Below are positions 23,713-35,700 of a stretch of 64,000 nt of DNA, piece after piece. Below the pieces are notes generated by a model. The model saw only the letters and a program-made list of their open reading frames with translations, had not been told where the DNA came from and searched no databases. The DNA comes from Liolophura sinensis (taxonomy: Eukaryota > Mollusca > Polyplacophora > Chitonida > Chitonidae), in NCBI RefSeq assembly GCF_032854445.1, contig NC_088296.1, forward strand, positions 20,451,853 to 20,515,852, in the 5' to 3' direction. The stretch's first letter is position 1; every line of letters starts with the position of its first letter. Made by a program: the position numbers and the translations under genes.

Positions 23713-26700
23713 GTAAGGACTTCTTGTCACCTCATAGCCACCTTGTAGAAGACATTTATGTCCATCTTGAAGTAGACATTTATGGCCATCTTGTAGTAGA
23801 CATTTATGGCCCTATAGTAGTACACATTTATGGCCACCTCGTAGTAGACATTTATGGTCACCTCGTATAAGACATTTATGACCACATGGTATTAGACATT
23901 TATGGCCACCTCGTAGTAGACATTTAGTCTGCCAGTAACCTGCGGAAGGTTGTGGGTTTCCCCCGGGCTCATTTTCCAGCCACCATACTGCTGGCCGCTG
24001 TCGTACAAGTGAAATATTCTTGAGTACGGCCTAAAACACCAGTCAAATAAATAAATAGTAGACATTTATGGTCACCTCGTATGAGACATTTATGGCCACC
24101 TTGTAGTAGACATTTTTGGCCACCCCGTAATAGACATTTATGGCTGCCTGGTATTAGACATTTATGGCCACCTTGTAGTAGACATTTATGACCACCTGGT
24201 ATTAGACATTTATGGCCACCTAGTATTAGACATTTATGGCCACCTAGTATTAGACATTTATGGCCACCTCGTAGTAGACATTTTTGGCCACCTCGTAATA
24301 GACATTTATGGCTGCCTGGTATTAGACATTTATGGCCACCTTGTAGTAGACATTTATGACCACCTGGTATTAGACATTTATGGCCACCTAGTATTAGACA
24401 TTTATGGCCACCTAGTATTAGACATTTATGGCCACCTAGTATTAGACATTTGTGGCCACCTAGTATTAGACATTTGTGGCCACCTGGTAGTAGACATGTG
24501 CTCACATTATTGGTTGAACACCATTTGGGCATATCTGTCTGTGTACGTGCATCGCATTTGGAAAAGTTCAACAGAAACTTGTCAACTCTTTGTGGTGTAC
24601 TCTGGGCACTGAAGTTTTTCTCCTTCATAGATCAAAAATGAGTAAGTACGCTTTCAGCAGTTCTAGTGTTACAGAGACTAACATGCATTCGCTTGTGGCA
24701 TAAAATATTGATGAAAAAAGGGGAAACAAATCGAGAATCATTTCTCTCCTATTTTGTTTTTTCCTGTAGGTTTAAGAAGTTTTCTGGGATCCTACAGATT
24801 GCTGACCTCCAGGAGTCTGACTCAGGGCCATACAGATGCCTTCAGTTGTCCAAGGCGACAAACCTCAAGATGAGCTCAGAGGCGGAGTTGACGGTGGAAG
24901 GAGGTAAGACTGAAGTTAGACAGAAGGCTTGGGCTCATTGTTCAAGGATGTCATCGTTCAGGGATGTCATCAACATTTTGCCAATCTGATTGCCAACCTG
25001 AATAATAGTAATGTTAGGCACAGTTTTATGTGGGTGTTTGTTTCATACTGAAGGTTGTATTTTGGAAATGAGTTTCATGGAGATCATTTTATTTTTCACA
25101 CAAAAATCTCCGTTTTTGTGACCAGTTTTATTGTAATGGTTTAGTTTAGTGGTGATGATGTTGGACCAATTTTTGTGATGCTTATTCTGTGATAATTTAG
25201 TCATGTTTTTTAATACTTATCATGTCATACATGTCGGCAACCGGCGGATGGTTGTGGGTTCCAACTGGTTCCCTCCCACCCATGATACTGGCGTCCATTG
25301 TCAGACATTATTATTATAATATTTTATAATATTGTAATATTTTTCAGTAAAACTAGGAATAATCATGATGGTTATTTTTGTGATTTTTTGTGATTTTTTT
25401 TCCCACGTGTAGCGATGAAGAGGAAGGCACCGGAGATAATTGCTGGTCCTGCCAATACGACCATCAACACCAGCCTCAAGAAGACGGCCATCTTGGAATG
25501 TCTAGCAGAGGGTAACCCCAAGCCACACATCACATGGCACAGGAGAGGTATGTGTTATCAAGTTTTTGCACAGTAAGTGAACTGTGGGATGAATTCAGGT
25601 GAAGAAGTCTTGGGAGAGACAGGGTGGATGAGAAAGGATGAGGGTGGTGTGAAGCAAAATAGAGACAGTAATGTAGAAAATTTCTTTAATTTCAAAGAAT
25701 CTGGCACATGAGTTTCCCTTTTTTTTTTTCTTTTTTTTTTTTTTTTTTCTTTTTTTTTTTTTTGGGTAGCATTAGTGTTACAAGGAAGGTAACTCGGTGT
25801 GTTTGTTTTGTGGCAAAAATCTTCCCCAGTTAAAGGGAGATAACTTGAGATGTCCTTTACCTGGTACAGTACATGATACATATTGATGGCACTTTGACAG
25901 TGGTGTGTACTTGGTTTTATTTACCCTTGGACAGTTAGACGTGTTATCTTTACTATTGTGGTTCATACTCGCAGGGTTCTGCCCATTTCACTCTCTCCGT
26001 ATCCCCAAAGGCTTTGATAATTCATTGTTGAACAATCATCTTTTAATCCCCAATCAGAAAAAAATTAAAATAAAAAAAATAAAAAAATCCTGATTTCTTT
26101 GGAATATTTTGACCATGATTGGGTTTCTTCTGCTATCTTTCTTTATACACTAACATAATAATCTGTGGTAATAAATTTGCCGGAGCCTCCGTGGCTCCGT
26201 TGTTGTAGCGAGCTAGTGCAGCACAGTGACCCAGAAGCCTGTCAGCAATGTGGTCGCTGTGAGTTCAAACCCAGCTCATGCTGGCTTCCTCTCCGACTGT
26301 AAGTGGGAACTTCTGTCAGCAATCTGCGGATTGTCCTTGGTTTTCCCCGGGTTCTGCCCGGTTTCATCCCACCACAATGCTGGTTGCCGTCGTTGAGGGG
26401 GAAATATTCTTAAGTACGGCATAAAACACCAATCAAATAAAATAAATAAATAATTAAATTTCCCTGAGCAGATTCAGTTCCGATTGAGCACGCAAAAAAA
26501 AACCAGTATTGGGAATCTTGAGTTTCACGATGTGACGGCGGGTGATGACGGAGACTACATCTGTACAGCAACCAATGAGCTGGGATCAGACTCCAGGTCG
26601 GCCTACCTGGAGGTCATGGGTGAGTACTTGTAACTTTGGGACAAAGGAAATCTCCATGTCGGATTTAGAAAGCAGTGATACATTTTTACGTGATACTTGT

Positions 26701-29700
26701 TAGACAGGTTTAGATGTCATTTTAGAAAGTGGATTAAGTAAGAGTATTATCGTTAATAGGGATTACACTTTCTGAATATAGCACAGATTCTAGTGCTGAA
26801 AATTGGCTGAGACCACTGTGGGTTTTGAACCAGCGTCCTCAGAGTCAGGCACCAAATCGCTATCAATATACATCAACCGTCTTGACCACTCGACCAACAG
26901 GCCTTCCACAAAAATAGAAGGTGTTTGACCAGTAGACTTCACAGCGAACATGCATTACCCCTCTGATGATCACAAATGATGCCACTCTCTAAGATGAAAA
27001 TATCAGACAGTACTGTTGATTCTTGTTGTTGCCTGGCTTGACACTCAGCACTGTGAGGTTAGAGCAAGGAAACAGGACTGGTAAGCTCGGTGTCAGTATA
27101 ATGTGATAGTGGATGAGGTGTCATGTCTGGTGTCTTCGGAATGACGCTTCAGGTGTAGCAGCACTGTGGCAGGAGAGACTTGAGAAGACAGTTTAGGTAC
27201 ACACACCTAATGACTCTTCGTCATCATTTGACTGAGAAATCTTTAAGTATGATGTAAACACACAAGTATACATATACTTAATTACTGATTGGCCCATGTC
27301 TAAGTATTGAGATACTTGGAGATGTCATTTCTGGACTCCATTTGACAATTCAATTAAAAATTAAATTGAAAAATAGCACTGACCAAATAGAAAAATTGTC
27401 AGTTGTTGATTTGGGTGTTATTTTTGTGCAATCATCTGAAGCCACTGTGAGGTGGAAGTAGAAAGATCTTTTGCTGGTGCTCTAAACATCTCAGCGACTT
27501 GATTTCAGGCATTCTAAACATCTCAGCGACTTGATTTCAGGCACTCTAAACGTCTCAGCGACTTGATTTCAGGCGCTATAAACATCTCAGCGACTTGATT
27601 TCAGACACTCTAAACATCTCAGCGACTTGATTTCAAACAAAAGTTTCCTGTTATAGTTTACTGATGATGCCATATTATGCAATCTGGTTTTGCCCATTTT
27701 GCTGTATTACCCATTTTGCTCTATTACCGATGATGCTGTATTACTCCTGATACCGTATTACCCACAGTGCTGTATTACCTATGATTCTGTAAATTTTACC
27801 CAGAATGCTGTATTACCCATGATCCTGTATTACCCACGATCCTGTATTACCCACAGTGCTGTATTACCTATGATTCTGTAGTACCCAGAATGCTGTATTA
27901 CCCATGATCCTGTATTACCCACAGTGCTGTATTGCCTATGATTCTGTAGTACCCAGAATGCTGTATTACCCATGATCCTGTATTACCCACAGTGCTGTAT
28001 TACCCATGATTCTGTAGTACCCAGAATGCTGTATTATCCATGATCCTGTATTACCCAGAATGCTGTATTACCCATGATCTTGTATTACCCACAGTGCTGT
28101 ATTACCTATGATTCTGTAGTACCCAGAATGCTGTATTACCCAGCATGACGTATTTCCCACAAAGCTGTATTACCCACAATTGTGTATTACCCATAATCCT
28201 GTAGTGCCCACAATGCTGTTTTACCCACAGTACTGTATAATATATGATCCTGTAGCACCCACAATGCTGTATTACCCACAGTGCTGTATTACCCATGATT
28301 CTATGCTGTGTTTCAGTGCCTCCGGTCATCACCACCTTGCCCCACAGTGACACACATTCGTATGCGTTGGACTTTGCTTTCAAGTGCGATGCCAAGGGAA
28401 AGCCAACCCCAACACTGCGCTGGCTGAAAGATGGCAAAGAGCTGGAAAATAGCTTTCACATTTGGGTATGTCGAGTTTCAACTTAAAAGCAAAGAAGACA
28501 GTAGCATGAAGCATCTTAAATAAAAGATCATTAAATATTGTCTAGAAAAATAGATTAATTTATTTTTGTAGAGTATTTTTCGACCTAGTAAAATGCATTT
28601 AAAACTTGGCTTTCTGCTGTGCCCTCTTCTGACCATATTGGTACCAGTGATGTCATTTCAGCTTTTTGCCACTTGACACACATAGGTTTGCTATAATTTC
28701 ATCATTCAAAATGCATCTTCAAGTAGAGTTAGGAATGCATTCAACAAATTGACCTTGAATCAAACTATTTCAAGCCAGAAATATTGCTGTGACGTCACTG
28801 ATACCATCTGGACCTTAACCGACCACGATAGAATCATGAGTTTTGAATTCATTTTAGTCTGTGAGAAAAATTCAAAAGAAATAAAAAAAAAAATCAAACT
28901 ATTTTCCTGTACAGTGCTTCATGGTGTTTCATGTGATTAGTGCTTTATTTTAGTGTTTTCTTTGTCCTTACGTTTGGCCTTAGCGCACAAAGGCTGTGAA
29001 ATGATGCTGTTGATGTCAGCACTGGTTTTTCTGATATAGAATTGATCAAGCTTCACTAAACACTCAAAAGTAACTTCTTTAAGGTGGTTGAATGCATCAA
29101 ACTCAAGCAAAATGTGTAACTTTTAGCTGACTTTTCTAGCAGCCAGAATAAAAGAGGCACCTTCAGGCAAAACTATCTGCCAAGTGTAGCCAGAAGGATT
29201 ATTTTGACAAATCTCCAAGGGGGCCTCCGTGGCTCAGTCGGTTAGGGTGCTAGCACAGCGTAGTGACCCAGAAGCCGCTCTCCAATGCGGTTGCTGTGAG
29301 TTCAAGTCCAGCTCATACTGGCTTCCTCTCCGGCTGTACATGGGAAGGTCTGTCAACAACCTGCGGATGGTCGTGGGTTTTCCCCGGGCTCTGCCCGGTT
29401 TCCACCCACCATAATATTGGTCTCTGTCGCATAAGTGAAATATTCTTGAGTACGGCGTAAAACACCAACCAAATAAATAAATAAATCAAATCTCCAAATG
29501 AGATTTCCTATGAGAAATATAAAAAAAACATTAATCCAGGAAGAATTGCAGTGAAACCCAGTATACATGATCTGAATATTACAGTATTAATTCCTGTGAC
29601 ATGTATTAGAGGCTCGTCTTAAATGGGTACACAATTGACACTGAATAAGAGCGGAGGTAGGATCCCAGAGGTTAAAAGCAACCGGCATAATGGTGTCCCA

Positions 29701-32700
29701 GTACTTCTATCTCTCACACCAGCCAGTCGGTGACGATTCTGTACTCAGGTTAAGGAGGGACCAGCCAATATGTTATTTAATCACAGGATTGAGTAGTATT
29801 TTACAGGTGTGATAAGTCGTCGTTGTCATTTTCAGATTGACTACGATGGCCGTCTGCTTGTGAGGGAGGGAGAACTAGAAGACTCCGGGTACTACCAGTG
29901 TATCGTGGAGAATTCGGCTGGCTATGCGACACTTGTGTCCAGAGCGCTCGTATTACGAGAAGGTAGGTAGACAGGTTTGAGCCATGTGCCTTTACCTTGA
30001 GGGTTTCCTTGATCGAGGGGGGCTAGCTCGCCAGCACGGCGTAATGAACCAGGAGCCTCCCACCAATACGGTCGGTGTGACTTCAAGTCCAACTCATGAT
30101 GGTTTCCTCTCCGGCTGGGCATTTGGAGGCCTGTCAGCAACTTGCGGATGGTCGTGGTAGCTGTATTATGAAGACGTACAGCATAGAAAGAAAAATATCC
30201 CAAAGCAGAACAACAATGTGATGGTTGGCAAATCATCCCACGCAACCGATGAAATACGACCCCCGTATACCTCAGCTGGAGTTGAGGTCAACAATTTTGA
30301 CTGTTGATGTAAATGCATAGATAGTATCAAATTACATGCCCCTTAGCTCCATACATTAAGCACAGTTAGATAAAACAAAAATGCAGTGAGGTTAGTTGCA
30401 ATTTAATAGACATAACTGGTTTCAAATTACTTAAAATGCTGTGTAGTCATCATACTGAACATGCACAATGACATAATTGATTAAACCTTGAGGGTGTGGA
30501 TGTGATTTCTGCTGTGTTACATCACACGAGAATTGACACACAGCGCTGTTTCTTATCATTTCATTTGGGATTTCTGCTACTTCTTGGGCGAAGCGGCTTA
30601 CTTGCCTTTGGTAAGTCGTCTCAGTGAAGCAGCACTAGTTAAAAGAGCGGTGGAAATCTGTCCTGCAACAACGTGGTACATTACATACACCCTAAGGATT
30701 CCTTTGTCGTCACATGACTGAAAAATTGTTGTGCATGATGTTAAACTCCAAGCACTTACTCACTCACATTATTAAAATGGAAATTCCACACCGTTGCTAA
30801 TGGGGTTAAGTTCTGTTGTTTCAGAGGGAAGTCCGACAAATCCGCCTAGGGACGTGAAGGTGACGGTGTTGTCGGAGACGGACGTGCGGATCACCTGGAA
30901 GGAACCTGCCCTGCCCTCCCCTCGGCCCACCTCCTACACCATCACACGAAACATCGTGGATGGTAAGGGCATTTAACTCTCTCATCACACCTCCGCCTTT
31001 TCTCATCATATTTGGATAGTACCTAAATTTAGTGAAGGAAGCTTTGGTCTATCAGTTTGTTGGGTTTCCCCAGGGCTCTATGTGGTTTCCTTCCGCCATA
31101 AAAAGATTAAAGACATCCCATTAAAGACAGTTTCATAACTGCCATTAATAAAGACCAGACTGCCCTTGTTTCAGACCAGGCTTGTCAGGAAGCTTTTGTC
31201 TTTGAATTGTCAGTTGGTCTTTACTGATGTTTCGTCGCGCTTGGCTCCCACCAATATACACGGTGAATTTGTTACATACTTGAGAATCAAATATCCAGGA
31301 AGCAGGACAATTTTTCTATATGTATAAAGCAAAAATTCATAAATGTACCATGACAATGTACTTTTTTGGGTGGCTGATTGTCATGCTGTACAGTTTGTGG
31401 GTGGGTGGGAGAGCGGGTTGTCATGGTAACGATGTACATGTATGTTTTTTTGGGTAACAGAAACGGATCGCCCTCAGGATTTCTTCAACATTGAACTAGC
31501 TCAGTCTAAGACCAGTTTCAAGGTGCAGGGACTGAAACCTTACACCACGTTTGCATTCCACGTGCGAGCGTTCAATAGCAAGGGAAGTAGTCCTGCCTCT
31601 GAAGTCGTCTATGCTACAACAGAAGAATCTGGTAAGTAACCAGTCCGAACAATGTTCACCTTGAAGGAAATATTGTTGTGTACCTCCTTCAAGGAACCTC
31701 GCTTTCAGCGACCTGCGGATGGTTGTGGGTTTTCTCTCTTTCTCGGTTTCCTCTCACCATAAAGCTGGCCGCCACCATATAAGTGAAATATTCTTGACTA
31801 TGGCGTAAAACACCAATCAAATAAATAAATAAATCAAGTAACCTCAAACTGGCTTTCTCTCCAGCCGTACGTGGGAAGGTCTGCCAGCAGCCTGCGAATG
31901 GTCGTGGGTTTCCCTAAGGCTCTGCTTGGTTTCCTCTCACCATAATGCAGGCCGCAGTCGTATAAGTGAAATAGCCTTGTGTACGGTGTAAAACACCAAT
32001 CAGAAATGAATCAGTTAATAAATAAATGCTTCAAGTATAAACCTGAACAAGAAAATCTGTATATCTGAATGTAGATATGGATCAAGGAATATTTTATAAT
32101 CAATCAGGAAATAATTCCATTATGACGCGGACTGAGCAGATATGTTAGAATTGGTGCTTTTCCATTGACAGTCCCAATAACCTATCCAAAGATACTCGAA
32201 CTTACCACACCAACGCCTAACTCCATCCTAGTTACCTGGCAACCATTGACAAAAGCGGAGGCAAGGGGCAAGGTCGACCATTACATGATCTTCTACCGCT
32301 GGAACTCAACAACAAGCAGCGCGAAGGTGTCCCCCGATAAACACTCTCACACACTCACACGTAAGTCTCCAGTTTGATTCGGGAAAAGGTCATGGCCGAA
32401 GGGCTAGGACGTTACATTAATACTCATTGACCCATCAGTAAAATTAGTGCGAAAGTGTAGGTACTCCTTGAAAAAAAAAAATCAGTCCTATCTGATGATT
32501 CAGTATTTCGACAAAATTTGAATCCTGAAGATGACGAATAGAATTTTGTTGAAATAGTAAGGTGTGAAATATGCAACTTCTCAGTGGTTGTGCTTTTGCA
32601 ATATACTTACTAGAGTACATTCTGGACATTTCTCTGGAGGAGGCCTCCGTGGCTCAGTTGGTTAGCGCACTAGCACAGCATAAGGACCCTGAAGCCTCTC

Positions 32701-35700
32701 ACCAATGTGGTTGCTTTGAGTTCAAGTCCAGCTCATGCTGGCTTCCTCTCTTTCCGTGCGTGAGAAGATCTTCCAGCAGTCTGCGGATGGTCGTGGGTTT
32801 TCCGCGGGCTCTGCCTGGTTTCCTCCCACCATAATGCTGGCCGCCATTGTATAAGTGAAATATTCTTGAGTAGAGTGTAAAACACCCATCAAATAAATAA
32901 ATAAATAAATTTCTCTGGATATTACAGTAAATGTCTTTTTGTATGTTTCTAGACACCCATCCCAACACCATCTACAGTATCCGGGTGCTGGGAGCCACAG
33001 CTAAGGGATTCCCTCCCGTGGACAAGCTGAACCAGCCTTGGGAGAAGATTACCACCCCACGACAGCCCACTCAAAATGGCAACCTTGGTAAGCCAGTGTG
33101 GCGTCATGCAATGAGTAATGTTGTAAATAACTTTTATAATCAGTGGGCAAGTGAGCGTGGCAACAATTGGACAAGTGAGCTTGGCAACAATTGGGCAAGT
33201 GAGCATGACAACAATTGGGCAAGTGAGCATGACAACAATTGGACAAGTGAGTGTGGCAACAATTGGGCAAGTGAGCCCAGAAACGCACAGTGAGTGAGTG
33301 CGTGTGGCATCCTCATTAAGAGATTGACAACCTTTATGAGTGTATTGACAACCTCAGTGAGCGTGAAAACATTCCATGGAAGAATGGCAACTACAATATT
33401 AAGTACATGTGGCGATGCAGGTGAGTGAATTTAGCCACCTGAGCGAGTGGGTGAGTGAGTGAGTGAAGTTGGCAAGCTCAGTGAGTGCTTCATGAGCAGA
33501 CAATGAAGTCTTCTTTTTCTGTAATTCACAGATTTAGAGGTCACACGCTTGAACAACTCTGCCATCTCCGTCAGCTGGAGGGTTCTTTCCAAGGAAGAGG
33601 AAGTCAGTGGATATCAGGTGATCTTGGAGAAAGCCATTGGCAGGGAACAGCTGGGGCCTTTCAGGATACCAGCCTCTCAAAACTCCTCCGTATTCACAAA
33701 TCTAGGTGAGGAAAGCATATTGTCCTGCATTACATGAAATTCTCTGATTTTTATTGGACAGCAGTGCTCATTTGTGATTCACATTAGTATCATTATTATT
33801 ATTATTATTATTATTATTTTATTCACATATCTTGCAGTCAGTGTCATATGTGCATAAAACTAAATAGGTGGTGTTATATATCTTGTATTGAAGCCCACTC
33901 TCTCCACATTTTATGTGTGTAACCAAATGTGTATGACAGGTTATGGTTTTGAATAAACCAGCAGTTGGTATGGTAACCAATATGGCAGTTGAGATTTAAT
34001 TCAGTGCTGATACCAGAGCTGAGTAATTTGTCAGTGATAGGTTTCCAACATATCCAATGTGACACGCGTAGCCTCTCTGTCACATCAAGGTTCAGTTCTT
34101 GGGTTTTTAGCACTGTCACAGTGCTAAAAACCTAAGAACTGAACCTTGATTTTTTTTCTCCGGGGCGTCCGTGGCCTAGGGTTTGCATGCTGGCACAACA
34201 CAATGTGTTTGCTGTGAGCTCAAGCAAAGCTTATCCAGGCTTTCTCTGGGGGTTGTATATGAGAAGGCCTGCCAGCAAACTGCAGACGGCCATGGGTTTT
34301 CCCCTTGAGCTCTACCCAATTTCCCTCCACCCTAAAACTGGCCTCAGTCAGGTAAATAAATTATTCTTATGTCCGTCATAGAACACCGTAATTAAACTAA
34401 ATAAGATGATTTTATTCCCATAGAGAACAACACCTGGTATGAGGTTACAGTTGAAGCCTTCAGCACGGCAGGTGTGTTCAGCAAGACAAAGAGTGTGAGC
34501 ACTCGGTCTCCCGTGGATCTGCCTCCCCCACCCCAGGAACTGGACGGAGAGGCTCTGTCAGCCAACAGTATCAAGGTGAACTGGAAACCCCCTCCGACGG
34601 ACATGACCATAGACTCCTACACGGTCAACTACACTGTGTCAGACAGCTTGGACATGAAGCCCAATCTGACCAACAGCAAGAGTGTGCAAAGGTAAGGCTC
34701 TGTCTTAATTAATAGCTACCTGTGCAGCTACATGTATTTAAGTTGCCTCCTTTTTCAGTAAGGCTGTTAAGCAACACCAATTATTTCCTGTTATATGGAA
34801 AAACTCACTCTAAAAATCCAAAACTAAAGTAATAATATAGCTGAAAATCCACCTTTATGTTTTGTCCCATCTCCATATTTTTGTGATCTTTCTGTTTCTC
34901 CAGTCTTCATGCGATGATTAAAAAAAAGCCGTCGGTCGGACAATTTTGCCAGGATAATGCCAATTTTCCGCAAATTATTTCTATAGCCTGAGGACACTAC
35001 TATTTCCACTTACATCACTGAAACCATGATTTTTGGACCAGGGGATTAAATGACCCAGGAGACTCCCACCAATGTGGTTGCTGTGAGTTCAAATCCAGCT
35101 CAGGTTGGCTTCTTCTCGTGGGACGGTCTACCAGAAACCTGTGTATAATTTCTCCCACCATAATGGTGGCCGCTGTCGTATAATGAGTGAAGGTGGAGTA
35201 TGGTGTAAAACCCCAATCAAGTAAAATCCTAGCCACCTGGTACTATTCCACTGGCCGTCTTCTGGTCAAATGAATAAACAATCACTTTGTTATTCCAGCA
35301 CGTCTCAGAATGTGATTATCAGTGGTTTGAAACCATACACTTCCTACAGAATTTCTGTGAAGAGTCATACGAAGGGCAGCTCTGGAGAATTCTCTAACCC
35401 CATCCTTGTCAGAACTGCTGAAGGCGGTGAGTGATGAATTTAAGCTGTGGGCTTTGATATGGAAATGATTATCAAGGGGAGGCAACTGTGTAGGGTTTCA
35501 AAATGACTTGGCAAAGGTCAGTGGGCTTGTGCCAGATTTGCTAGTACGCTCGTAAAACTGACCGCTATCACATGAGTGAAAAATTCTTGAGCACAGCGTT
35601 TAACAGCAATTAAATAAATAAATACTTTCAATGCACCTGCACTTACATTTTTCTAGTAGAACGTCATCTTAAATTTGAATCAAACCTCAAAGTACATTTC

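Larger units (their letters stand above)
26620..28316. other. Intron 4, almost entirely repeats
   Basis: Holds an antisense tRNA-like SINE head at 26808, a SINE-C at 27035, a 32-bp array at 27480 and a 17-bp array at 27690 that runs up to the acceptor. Confidence 0.8.

Noticed and set aside
23969-24628. 219-codon reverse-strand frame with GGHKCLI repeats
   Set aside because: Translation of the 24-bp minisatellite plus a SINE. It lies antisense in an intron of the receptor gene.
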